Shown here one piece after another: positions 7,629 to 15,370 of a DNA stretch of 24,134 nucleotides. The notes under the pieces are model-generated. The model was not told the DNA's origin. It did not search any database and saw only the letters and a program-made list of their open reading frames with translations. Positions within the stretch are counted from its first letter, which is position 1. Each line of letters opens with the position of its first letter. The position numbers and the translations under genes were made by a program. Origin of the DNA: an uncultured Solobacterium sp. (GTDB lineage: Bacteria; Bacillota_I; Bacilli_A; Erysipelotrichales; Erysipelotrichaceae); assembly GCA_927911475.1 (NCBI GenBank), contig CAKMPP010000169.1, positions 1 to 24,134 on the forward strand, given 5' to 3'.

Positions 7629-8226
7629 ATGACATGTAATTGGAAAGAAAGTAGTAAAGAAATGCAAGCATACCATGATACAGAATGGGGTGTTCCTACA
7701 CACGATGATCAAAAACTATTTGAGTATCTTGTATTGGAATCTATGCAAGCAGGATTAAGTTGGGAATTAATTATTCGTAAAAGAGAGACGATACGGAAGT
7801 GTTTTTGTGATTTTAGTGTAGAAAAAGTAGCATCTTTAAATACTGAAGATATTGACCGTATCATGCGTACAGACGATATGATTAAATCCTTACGTAAAGT
7901 TACTGCAATGATTTCCAATGCGAAAGCATTCATGAACGTTCAACAAGAATTTGGTAGTTTTGATAATTACTTATGGTCTTATAGTAACTGTAAGACCATA
8001 TGCTACAGAGGACATGAGAAGGGAATTGATGTATCTAAGAATGCTTTATCTGAATTAATCAGTCAAGATTTAAAAAAAACGAGGATTCAAGTACGTAGGA
8101 CCTGTCATTATATATTCCTATTTACAAGCTTGTGGTATGATTAATGACCACGATGAAAACTGTCCATGCTATCAGAATATCAAGAAATTATATCCTTGTA
8201 TAACCATGGATGATAGAGATATTTAA
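7629..8226 (+). CDS. tag: DNA-3-methyladenine glycosylase I, frameshifted
   Basis: A base-excision repair enzyme that removes 3-methyladenine from alkylated DNA. Features include Cys3 and His16 near the N-terminus, EWGVP, the LVLESMQAGLSWELIIRKRE core, and after the break VGPVIIYSYLQACGMINDHDENC. The zinc site of Tag uses N-terminal Cys and His plus a C-terminal His-x3-Cys; here HDENC lies after the break. The frame is lost in the A8 tract at 8072-8079; removing one A joins SQDLKK to RGFKYVGP and gives about 198 residues, close to the usual length. As written, the protein would lose half its zinc ligands. Shine-Dalgarno TGGAGA is at ~7618. It follows the DUF4230 terminator by about 15 nt. Confidence 0.9.
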
Positions 8227-8247
8227 ACAGCATTTTAGAGGTTATGT

Positions 8248-8283
8248 AAAATACAGCAGAGTAGTTTATCTGCTGTATTTTTT
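8248..8283 (+). terminator. Bidirectional terminator between tag and the WYL regulator
   Basis: AAAATACAGCAGA (8248-8260) pairs perfectly over 13 bp with TCTGCTGTATTTT (8269-8281) around an 8-nt loop. The stop codon of the minus-strand WYL gene lies within the loop. The A-run/T-run flanks allow use in both directions. Confidence 0.88.
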
Positions 8284-9243
8284 AAGTGTAAGTTTTAATT
8301 GTTCTTTCATGGTTTTACGTAAGTCATCTGGTTCTATGATTTCGATAGCTTCCATAAATTGCTGAGCAAGGAATAATACACCTTGTTTATTTACAAGAAC
8401 ACTAGCGACGAATGATTCTGCATCTTGTTTTAAAATCTTCATCTCTGTACCGAAGATATCAATCATCTGATCCATGATACGATTCTCACATCGTAACTGA
8501 ACATGAATTTGTTTGCTAGAATACATAAAGAGTTTATTCTTTGCGTAGTGGTATGCATCTTGTTCACTTTCCTTCATAAATGGATTTACTTTTTCTGTCG
8601 TAATAGAAAGTTTACAGATTTTATCAATACGATAGTGAGCAAAGCCAGGATGTGTTTTGCTGGTTGTGATGAGATATGGTCTACTATCTTGGTAAACAAT
8701 AAAGCGTGGTTCTACAGTATAAAGTGTTTCACGTTTTGGTACTAACTTCTTATTAGAATCGTAATGCATGTATACAAAATGAATTACTTTTTTCTTTTGA
8801 ATGGCTTCAGAAAGTTTTGCAATATTATCAAATAAAAGATCATTGAAGTTTTTTGTCATATTAGCAGTATATACTGCATCGTGATAATCTTTTTGATCAT
8901 ACTTATTGAGTGTTTTTAAAAGACTCGCAATCAATGCGTTACTTTGTTTGCTGGAAATAAAATGAGAGGCGTGAATTGCATTACATAATAGTAAGACTTC
9001 ACCTTTACTAAACTGTCGCTTTTCTAGATAATATCCTCTTCCATTATCCGCAAACTTATTAATGATATAACCAGCTTGCTCTAAAATCTCTATATTTGAG
9101 TAGAGGGTGCGACGTTCAATACTAATGCCTGAACGTCTTTCGATATGATCAATGAGTTCGTTTGTTGAAAGAATATGAGATTCGTCGGATAGTTCTTCGA
9201 GAATTTGTAGCACAATAAATGGAAAAATTTTTTTTTCTGCCAT
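8266..9243 (-). CDS. HTH/WYL-domain transcriptional regulator
   Basis: A 325-aa YafY/PafB-type regulator. The N-terminal winged helix (residues ~1-65) ends in ERRTLYSNIEILEQAG. A WYL domain (~150-215) shows KKKVIHFVYM, PRFIVYQDSRPYLITTS and the HYRIDKI strand, and the C-terminal WCX-like extension reaches the end. WYL domains sense ligands, often nucleic acid or nucleotides, and members control stress or defence genes. AGGAG lies 8 nt before the start on the minus strand. It is divergent from the BLIP-like gene at 9354, with 110 bp between. The neighbouring DNA glycosylase hints at a DNA-damage link, but that is only proximity. A TTGACA hexamer on the minus strand (9297-9302) may be its -35, although the spacing to the nearest TATGAT is long (21 bp). 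Confidence 0.9.
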   Translation of the reverse strand: MAEKKIFPFIVLQILEELSDESHILSTNELIDHIERRSGISIERRTLYSNIEILEQAGYIINKFADNGRGYYLEKRQFSKGEVLLLCNAIHASHFISSKQSNALIASLLKTLNKYDQKDYHDAVYTANMTKNFNDLLFDNIAKLSEAIQKKKVIHFVYMHYDSNKKLVPKRETLYTVEPRFIVYQDSRPYLITTSKTHPGFAHYRIDKICKLSITTEKVNPFMKESEQDAYHYAKNKLFMYSSKQIHVQLRCENRIMDQMIDIFGTEMKILKQDAESFVASVLVNKQGVLFLAQQFMEAIEIIEPDDLRKTMKEQLKLTLKKYSR

Positions 9244-9288
9244 AAAATTTCTCCTGTTTTATAAATTTTATCATAAGTGGCATGTTTT

Positions 9289-9316
9289 TTGTACACTGTC
9301 AAATTTAATCTATAGT
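9289..9316 (+). promoter_or_regulatory. Probable promoter for the BLIP-like secreted protein
   Basis: TTGTAC (9289-9294) and TATAGT (9311-9316) are separated by 16 bp in the divergent intergenic region, about 38 bp before the start codon of the plus-strand gene. The match is moderate. Confidence 0.4.
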
Positions 9317-9353
9317 CATAGGAGGCGGATTGTATCAGAGGATATAATCCTAA

Positions 9354-10058
9354 ATGAAGATGAAGAAAATCATAAAATTCTTTTTAGTAGTATTCGTATT
9401 ATTTGGTATCACAAAAGTCTTTGGTAAACATGATGATCAAAAGCAAACCGAAGAAACAACAACCGTTACAACTACAGCAGAAACAACTTCTACAACAACT
9501 CCAAAACCTGAACAAGAAACAAAAGAAGAAACTAGCACGAAGGAAGATACAAAAGAAGAAAAAGTATCAGAAGCACGTGCAAAGTATCAACAGATTGTAT
9601 TAGGAGATCCTATGTATGACGGTGAAGGTGGAACATCTTTTGAAGATGTTAAAGCAATCCTTGGAGAACCAGATTCTATTAGCCAAAATAGCTATGGTGA
9701 TTCACAATCTCTATTTGCGACTTGGCATGATTCCTCTTTGAAAGGGATGGCTAGCTTTACAGTATCCTTTACGAATAATTTAGCAACTAGTAAAGGATAT
9801 TCGGGATTTAGTTTTGTAAATCATAATGAGAAAGTTACGCTAGACGAATTCAATACGATTGTTACAGATGGTTCATTCTCTTATGATCAAGCAATCGCGC
9901 AGTTTGGCCAACCTGATAGTGAGTCTGAATCTCTATTCTATGGTTCTTACTCAAATAATGTATCTTGGTACAATGCAAATGGTAGCTTTGGAGCTAACTT
10001 TGATATTACGTTTAAAGATGGTTACGCTACCGGTAAAGGCCAGTACGGAATGAAATAA
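9354..10058 (+). CDS. Secreted/anchored protein with two BLIP-like (DUF3862-type) repeats
   Basis: A 234-aa exported protein. A basic start and an apolar segment (residues 6-23) form an uncleaved anchor or signal; no lipobox Cys is present. Residues ~30-75 are a Thr/Glu/Lys-rich spacer. Two tandem repeats then follow: one (~95-152) has ILGEPDSIS, a Trp strand and TVSFTNNLATSKGYSGF, the other (~175-234) has QFGQPDSES, SWY and DITFKDGYATGKGQYG. The shared pattern (GxPD..., W strand, F-x-x-[GN]-x-A-x-x-K) is that of beta-lactamase-inhibitor-like DUF3862 folds. These are protein-interaction domains of unknown partner. The start at 9354 follows GAGGAT; an ATG two codons later is equally possible. 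A terminator follows. Confidence 0.75.
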   Translation: MKMKKIIKFFLVVFVLFGITKVFGKHDDQKQTEETTTVTTTAETTSTTTPKPEQETKEETSTKEDTKEEKVSEARAKYQQIVLGDPMYDGEGGTSFEDVKAILGEPDSISQNSYGDSQSLFATWHDSSLKGMASFTVSFTNNLATSKGYSGFSFVNHNEKVTLDEFNTIVTDGSFSYDQAIAQFGQPDSESESLFYGSYSNNVSWYNANGSFGANFDITFKDGYATGKGQYGMK

Positions 10059-10064
10059 TGCTTG

Positions 10065-10094
10065 CTCCATATCCTAACATGATATGGAGTTTTT
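10065..10094 (+). terminator. Intrinsic terminator
   Basis: CTCCATATC (10065-10073) pairs perfectly with GATATGGAG (10081-10089) over a 7-nt loop, followed by five T. It ends the BLIP-like gene. Confidence 0.88.
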
Positions 10095-10161
10095 CTTTCA
10101 AGGCAGTTTTTTTGTACCACCACTGATCTATACTAGAATCATCGATGGAAGGAATAAAAAT

Positions 10162-10488
10162 ATGAAAGAAAATGATTTTATAACGATTACAAATATCAAA
10201 GAGTATATCGAGATAGGGATGATAAAAATAGGTGAGGTGCTTCACTTGAAAAAAGAACCAGACAACGTATACGATATGGAATCGATTATGGTGGAAGACA
10301 AGAATGAAATCCCAATTGGACATGTCGCAAATTCAGTCAGTAGTGTTGCGAAGGGTACACATTCAGCTGGGTATATATATCAAAGTTTTAAGGATTCAAT
10401 ACTTTGCACAGTAAAATTTATTTATCGTGATATGATCATTGCACAACTGCAATCATCACAAGAAGAGACAAAAGACATGCTGGATTAG
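10162..10488 (+). CDS. Stand-alone HIRAN-domain protein
   Basis: A 108-aa protein that is almost entirely a HIRAN domain: an IKIGEVLHLKKEPDNVYD strand region, IPIGHVANSVSSVAKGTHSAG and a final KFIYRDMIIAQL. HIRAN domains bind DNA ends, notably the 3' end in HLTF, and in bacteria often occur alone. The start at 10162 (after GAAGGAA) is preferred; the frame extends upstream to 10084, but that part lies over the previous terminator and lacks a ribosome site. The bacterial function is unknown; a role in DNA repair or restart is family-based inference. Confidence 0.82.
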   Translation: MKENDFITITNIKEYIEIGMIKIGEVLHLKKEPDNVYDMESIMVEDKNEIPIGHVANSVSSVAKGTHSAGYIYQSFKDSILCTVKFIYRDMIIAQLQSSQEETKDMLD

Positions 10489-10502
10489 CCGCATGTTTTT
10501 TT
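10475..10502 (+). terminator. Probable intrinsic terminator after the HIRAN gene
   Basis: ACATGC (10475-10480) pairs with GCATGT (10491-10496) over a 10-nt loop that contains the stop codon, followed by a T-run to 10502. The stem is short. Confidence 0.55.
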
Positions 10503-10604
10503 GACATTCTACATATTTTATCTAATGATATAGAATACATACTTGCATGTTTTATATTCATATTGGTAATATAATATTTAAAAGAGCGATGTATTGATGT
10601 AAGA

Positions 10605-10622
10605 GTGAGATATTTATCTCAC
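10605..10622 (+). other. Hairpin abutting the ribosome site of the flavin reductase gene
   Basis: GTGAGAT-ATTT-ATCTCAC is a perfect 7-bp hairpin that ends 3 nt before GGAGG (10625-10629) and 11 nt before the ATG. It could stabilise the 5' end of the mRNA or bind a regulator. Upstream, TATAAT-like bases near 10570 suggest a promoter, but no clear -35 is seen. Confidence 0.45.
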
Positions 10623-10633
10623 CCGGAGGATAT

Positions 10634-12479
10634 ATGAATCATAAAATATCGAGCATACTAGTTGCTGGGATGTTTTTGTTGAGTGGCTGTACTGCTTATT
10701 TAAAGCCGACTGTAAAACCTGGAGTTAAAAATGCAAAAGTGGCCGATGGAACATATGAAGGTAAAGCGGCAGCGTATGCAGTTGATGGTGAGATGGAACT
10801 GAGTGTTACATTTCAAGATAATAAGATTGTATCTATTGAAACAATTCATGCAGGAAGCACTGCAAGTATCTATAGGGCAATTGAAGATAAACTATTTCCA
10901 CGTATCATTGATAGTCAGTCTATTCATGTTGATAACATTACAGGTGCTACTGAATCCAGTATTGCCGTAAAATATATCCTTCAAAACATTATCAACGAAA
11001 ATGGCGGTAATGCAGATGAGTGGAGAATTGAGATTCCTAAGTCGACGGATATTGCGAAGAAAGAAGGATATGATGTTATAGTTGTTGGTCTTGGAACATC
11101 GGGTATTATATCCTATCTAAGTGCTGCTAGTAATGGAGCTACTGTATTTGGGATGGACTCAGCTGCTAAGATCGGTGGTAACGGCGCTATGGCAGCGAGT
11201 GCGATGGCTGTAAATCCTACAACACAAGTTGCACTAAATGATGGGACTCCGTTTGTAAATGAAGAGGAGTTAATACAAGACTGGTTAGCCTATACAGAAG
11301 GTGATGCGAAAGAAGAAATCATTCGTAAGTATGTTAAGGAATCAGGAAAAACATTTGATTGGTTAGAATCAAATTTTGATTTTCACTTTGGTGAAAAGAT
11401 GTTTGCTTTCTACCATACGAAGTTATGGCCGTTATGGACAACCTATACAGATAAATCAGGAACGGATAAAGATACTGCATATATAAATTCAATGAACCAG
11501 GCAACTGCTTTAAATGAAAAAAATGAGTATATGACGGAACTAACTGCGCAAGAGTTATTAAAAGATAACAATGGAAAAGTCATTGGTGTAAAAGCTGTTT
11601 CCTATGATGGCACAACATATGAGATTTATGGAAAGTCAGTTATCTTGGCAACCGGTGGATTTATCGGAAATGAAGAGATGTGTCAAAAGTACACAGGAAG
11701 CGTATGGCATACGTATGGTATGACCCAGTGTAATGGTGCTGGTATTCAAATGGCTCAAACACTAGGTGGTACGTTAATGAATCCTGATGTAGGAGTTTCA
11801 ACACATATTGCGCAGGTTTCCAATATTATTCGCTCTGACGAAGTCAGTGCAGACGAAAAAAGCAATTCTTACATCATTACTACTTGATACTAGTGCTGTT
11901 ATGGTAGACTCATCTGGAAATCTATTTAATGAAAAAGCAGGAAAGAATCTTGCCTTTAATGCATGGTTAGCCGGAAAAGAATTTTATACTATCTATAGTG
12001 CAGAAGAAATCACCAAGATGAAGACGAGTGGAATGTCTACATTTAATAAACCAACATTCTTATCACAAGGTGGTAATTATGAACCAAACACACCAATTCC
12101 TAATATTGAAAGTATATTGGCAATTGGAGAAAAATATGACAATGTGATTACTGCAGAGTCAATTTCTGAACTAGGTGATAAACTAGGTATCAAATTAGCG
12201 ATATCTGATGTACATGGTAAAACGGATGGTAAATTCTATGCGATTAAAGGTGCGGCGTACGCATATTCCACAAGCGGTGGTTTAGATGTGGATACAAACT
12301 TTAATGTATTAACAGCAGATCAAAAACCAATCCCAAATGTATATGCGGTTGGAAATGATTCCATGGGTGTATTATTTGCGTCTGGGAAAGCATGTGTTAC
12401 CTATGGTGGTGCAGCTCAGGGTTATGCATTAACCTCTGGACGTTTAGCAGGATATTACGCTGCACAAAATATCAAATAA
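10634..12479 (+). CDS. Extracytoplasmic FMN-binding/FAD-dependent reductase lipoprotein (FrdA/UrdA-like), frameshifted
   Basis: About 614 residues when restored. A lipoprotein signal (LLSGC, Cys19) is followed by an FMN-binding domain (~36-122) with DNITGAT, where Thr106 would be flavinylated by ApbE. The flavocytochrome-c/fumarate reductase FAD domain starts at 146 with VVGLGTSG and KIGGNGAM and later carries ILATGGFIGN. Such proteins take electrons from a membrane flavin chain and reduce an organic acceptor outside the cell. The usual fumarate/urocanate C-terminal GGxxGxxRLGGN region reads here GNDSMGVLFASGKACVTYGG, so the substrate-binding Arg of classical enzymes is not evident and the acceptor may differ. 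The frame breaks at A6 11856-11861; dropping one A joins SADEK to AILTSLLLDTSAVM. It is apparently monocistronic, with a terminator at 12483. Confidence 0.88.
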
Positions 12480-12482
12480 ACC

Positions 12483-12504
12483 AAAGAGCTCTCGAGCTCT
12501 TTTT
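12483..12504 (+). terminator. Intrinsic terminator of the flavin reductase gene
   Basis: AAAGAGCT (12483-12490), tetraloop CTCG, AGCTCTTT (12495-12502), then further T. It starts 4 nt after the stop codon. Confidence 0.88.
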
Positions 12505-12539
12505 CTATGTTAAGATAGAATAAACAAAGGAACTTTTCT

Positions 12540-13356
12540 ATGACACAATGTGATATCAAAGCAATTTTCTTCGATGTGGATGGTACGTTAATTTCACATC
12601 GCAAACATGCAGTACCAACTTCTACAATTCATGCAATTTCACGTTTGCGTAAACAGGGATACTGACATTTGTTGCTACAGGTAGACATCCAATTGAATTA
12701 AAAAAAATTACTACCAGATAACCTAGAGTTTGATGCATATCTTTGCCTCAATGGTATGTATTGTTTTAATGAAAATGAAGTCATTAGTACTAAACCAATT
12801 CCTAAAGAGGATATGAAAGGACTGCTACAATTATTAGATAAAACAGCTTTTCCATGTACATTCATTACACAGGAAGAAATGTATATGAATTACGCAAATG
12901 ATTTAGTAGTAGAAGTGCAACGTGATATTAGTTCTGATGTTGCTAAAATAAAAGATATTTCAAATGTATTACAAGAAGAAATCTTACAAGTAATACCATA
13001 TGGATTAGATGATACGCAGATAAATGAAGTGCTAAAAAGTATGCCACATTGTAAAGCAACATCATGGCACGAGCGTGCTAGAGATATCATCGTTAAAAAT
13101 GGTGGTAAAGATATCGGTATCAAAGAAATATTGCAGTACTACAATTTAGAACTATCAGAGATTATGGCTTTTGGTGATGGAGATAACGATATAAAAAATG
13201 TTAGAGATTGCGGGAGTTTCTGTTGCGATGGGAAATGGAAACGCTAATGTAAAAGCTATTGCAGATTATATAACAGATGATATTGATGAGGATGGAATTG
13301 AAAAAGCACTTTATCATTATGGTATCTTTCATGAAACACTCATAAAAAAGAGATAA
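12540..13356 (+). CDS. Cof-type HAD-IIB phosphatase, three frameshifts
   Basis: The restored product is about 271 residues, close in size to the HAD at 3584-4378. Motif I is FFDVDGTLI (Asp12/Asp14), motif II VATGR, motif IV FGDGDNDI, and the end has VSVAMGNGNANVK with YITDDIDEDGIEKAL, all typical of Cof phosphatases. Breaks: one base missing at ~12660-12664 (GY to TFVATGR); one extra A in A8 12700-12707 (IELKK to LLPDNLEFD); one extra T at 13208-13209 (NVRD to AGVSVAMGN). The start at 12540 follows AAAGGA at suitable spacing. It probably dephosphorylates a cytosolic sugar or nucleotide phosphate. Three breaks in one gene could mean a real pseudogene, but the intact motifs on either side argue against long decay. 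Confidence 0.82.
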
Positions 13357-13393
13357 TCAATACCATATAATAAGACTAGAAAGATGGTGAAGT

Positions 13394-13681
13394 ATGAAAA
13401 TAATTCTAAATGGTATTGCAATCCTACTGATTGTATTTGTGAGTGGTTGGTTGCTGTACTATGCTAAATACAATCATGATCCAATGGGAAACCGAATTGA
13501 TGCAGAAAAAACGTATATGCTTGTAGGTTGCGGGATTGGTGCTGTGATTGGTATACTATGTGGTATATATATGATTCGTTCAGTTACTTTAGGAATTGGA
13601 CTAGGCATGTTAATAGGGATGATGATTGGAATTACAGTACCAAAGATAAAGAAGAAGGAGAAAGCATGGCAGCAGAAGTAA
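13394..13681 (+). CDS. Small glycine-rich membrane protein
   Basis: A 95-aa protein with an N-terminal membrane segment (~3-24), a short polar loop, then two apolar glycine-zipper-like stretches (VGCGIGAVIGILCGIYMI and LGIGLGMLIGMMIGITV) and a basic tail. I do not recognise a family. A TATAAT at 13366-13371 just upstream may be its -10. It overlaps the next gene's start by 16 nt, so the two are co-expressed; the Shine-Dalgarno site of that gene lies within its last codons. Confidence 0.65.
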   Translation: MKIILNGIAILLIVFVSGWLLYYAKYNHDPMGNRIDAEKTYMLVGCGIGAVIGILCGIYMIRSVTLGIGLGMLIGMMIGITVPKIKKKEKAWQQK

Positions 13682-14019
13682 AAAAGGAAGTTTCATTTGA
13701 TGTATTTGGACAATTAGATTTTCGTGCAGGTACAATCTTAACAGTAGAAGATGTAGAAAAATCTACAAAGTTAACGAAGTTAACAGTTGATCTTGGTGAG
13801 GATAAGCCTCGTACAATCGTATGTAGCCTTCGTGAAGTACGTGAAGATTATAAGACGGTTGAAGGAAAACAGGCATTATTCCTAGTGAATCTTGCACCAA
13901 GAAAAATCATGGGAATTGAATCCCATGGTATGTTAGTGACACTTGGTTACGATGATGGTATTGCGGATACATTATTATTCCCAGAGCATCCTTTACCAAA
14001 TGGCACAAGAGCTTCTTAA
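13666..14019 (+). CDS. tRNA-binding-domain protein (CsaA/MetG C-terminal type)
   Basis: A 117-aa OB-fold protein of the tRNA_bind family: FGQLDFRAGTILTVED, LTVDLGED and a core ending in NLAPRKIMGIESHGMLV. Relatives are the chaperone-like CsaA and the C-terminal domain of methionyl-tRNA synthetase, which bind tRNA elbows. The start at 13666 is chosen from GAAGGAG at the right spacing; the frame is open further upstream, but only inside the preceding gene. It is cytosolic. Whether it acts on tRNA directly or as an export chaperone is unknown. Confidence 0.85.
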   Translation: MAAEVKKEVSFDVFGQLDFRAGTILTVEDVEKSTKLTKLTVDLGEDKPRTIVCSLREVREDYKTVEGKQALFLVNLAPRKIMGIESHGMLVTLGYDDGIADTLLFPEHPLPNGTRAS

Positions 14020-14034
14020 TCAAATAGATAGTTC

Positions 14035-14069
14035 ATACCGATGTATATCTGATATGCATCGGTATTTTT
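14035..14069 (+). terminator. Intrinsic terminator
   Basis: ATACCGATGTAT (14035-14046) pairs with ATGCATCGGTAT (14054-14065), with one G-U pair, and is followed by T residues to 14069. It ends the membrane protein/tRNA-binding unit. Confidence 0.85.
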
Positions 14070-14098
14070 GTGATAAATAGTAGTTATAATTGCATTAG

Positions 14099-14126
14099 TT
14101 GTATTCAAATTTAGCTATGATATAAT
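14099..14126 (+). promoter_or_regulatory. Extended -10 promoter of the ABC transporter operon
   Basis: TTGTAT (14099-14104), a 16-bp spacer and a consensus TATAAT (14121-14126) preceded by TGA, the extended -10 form TGnTATAAT. The predicted start is near 14133. Confidence 0.75.
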
Positions 14127-14341
14127 TTGCTTGTTAGTATAAACTAACTTACGCAATCTATTTGTATGTAATTTGCATGTTTTTCATTGTAAAAAGGATG
14201 GTGTGAACACATTAGTGGTATGTTTGTAACATTCGCGTTACAATTGGAAAATAGTATAGAGAATCAAGATAAATGATTCTTCTTACATAAGCAAAATTAC
14301 ACAGATCGTGTGATTGATATTTATTTGCATAGGGAGAGAAT
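14127..14341 (+). promoter_or_regulatory. Long structured 5' leader of the ABC transporter operon
   Basis: About 210 nt with no open frame of note lie between the promoter and the binding-protein gene. Three perfect hairpins are seen: GTTAGT/ACTAAC (14133-14148), TTGTAAC/GTTACAA (14224-14243) and AGAATCA/TGATTCT (14260-14280). No TPP, guanidine-I or other riboswitch consensus is recognised, and no terminator with a T-run is seen inside. It may be a cis-regulatory leader of unknown type or merely a long UTR. Confidence 0.4.
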
Positions 14342-15370
14342 ATGAAAAATATCGCAAAGAAATTATTTGCTACTGTCTTATCTGTAGCACTTTTGGCAGG
14401 ATGTGCGCCAACAACAAAGAAAGAGTCTTCAGCACCAGCTGAAACTCCAAAAGCAGTTGAACCAGTTGATGTAAATGTAGCGGCTTTAAAGGGTCCTACA
14501 TCTATGGGTATGGTTCAAATGATGAAGGAAAATGATGAAGGTAAGATTACTTCAAACAATTATAAGTTTGAAATCCTATCTGCAGTTGATGAAGTAACTC
14601 CAAAGATTGTAAAGGGTGAAGTAGATATTGCGGCTGTTCCAGCAAATCTTTCATCTGTACTTTATAACAAGATGGAAAAGAACTTACAGGTATTAGCAAT
14701 TAATACATTAGGTGTTCTATATATCTGTGAAACAGGAGATTCTATCCATTCTGTAGCAGACTTAAAGGGTAAGACAATTTACGCTAGTGGTAAGGGTGCA
14801 ACTCCAGAGTATGTACTTAACTACATTTTAGAAAAGAACGGACTTCAGGTTGGTACAGATGTAATGATTGAGTGGAAGAGCGAGCATGCAGAATGTGTTC
14901 AGGCTTTAGCACAAGATTCAAACGCTATAGCAATGTTACCACAGCCATTTGTAACTGCAGCTTCAGCTAAGAATGATAAGATTCACTCAGCATTAGACTT
15001 AACAAAAGAATGGGATGCAATTCAAGCAAACGAAAAGAATAAGAGTTCATTAATTACAGGTGTTGTAGTAGCTCGCAAGGATTTCGTAGAAGCACACCCA
15101 GAAGCTGTAATGGATTTCTTAGAGAAGTATGCAGCTTCTATCAAGTATGTAAATGAAAATAACGATGAAGCAGCGAAAATGATTGAATCCTATGATATCA
15201 TTGCGGCAGCAGTCGCTAAAAAAGCATTACCATTCTGCAACATTACATATATCGATGGTAAGGATATGAAAGAAAAACTATCAGGTTACCTCAACGTATT
15301 AAATGAGCAGAATCCTAAGTCAGTCGGTGGCAGCTTACCGGAAGATGATTTCTATTATGGAGCTAACTAA
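14342..15370 (+). CDS. ABC transporter substrate-binding lipoprotein (NMT1/SsuA-like)
   Basis: A 342-aa binding protein with a lipobox LLAGC (Cys21), a Ser/Pro/Glu linker and a periplasmic-binding type II fold. KGPTSMGMVQMM near residue 55, EVDIAAVPANLSSVLYNK, DLKGKTIYASGKGATPEYVL and TGVVVARKDFVEAHPEAV are hallmarks of the nitrate/sulfonate/thiamine-precursor group. It captures a small solute outside the membrane for the permease and ATPase downstream. GGGAGAG gives the Shine-Dalgarno site. The ligand cannot be deduced. The absence of a TPP riboswitch in the leader argues weakly against a thiamine precursor, and the M20 amidohydrolase nearby suggests an amide or N-acyl compound (inference). 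Confidence 0.88.
   Translation: MKNIAKKLFATVLSVALLAGCAPTTKKESSAPAETPKAVEPVDVNVAALKGPTSMGMVQMMKENDEGKITSNNYKFEILSAVDEVTPKIVKGEVDIAAVPANLSSVLYNKMEKNLQVLAINTLGVLYICETGDSIHSVADLKGKTIYASGKGATPEYVLNYILEKNGLQVGTDVMIEWKSEHAECVQALAQDSNAIAMLPQPFVTAASAKNDKIHSALDLTKEWDAIQANEKNKSSLITGVVVARKDFVEAHPEAVMDFLEKYAASIKYVNENNDEAAKMIESYDIIAAAVAKKALPFCNITYIDGKDMKEKLSGYLNVLNEQNPKSVGGSLPEDDFYYGAN

Noticed and set aside
9403..9603. Gln/Lys-rich frame within the BLIP-like gene
   Set aside because: It is the +1 shadow of the Thr/Glu-rich spacer; its composition comes from the repetitive ACA/GAA codons.
14127..14341. TPP or guanidine riboswitch ahead of the NMT1/SsuA-like transporter
   Set aside because: The CUGAGA and ACCUGA cores of TPP and the conserved ykkC blocks are absent.
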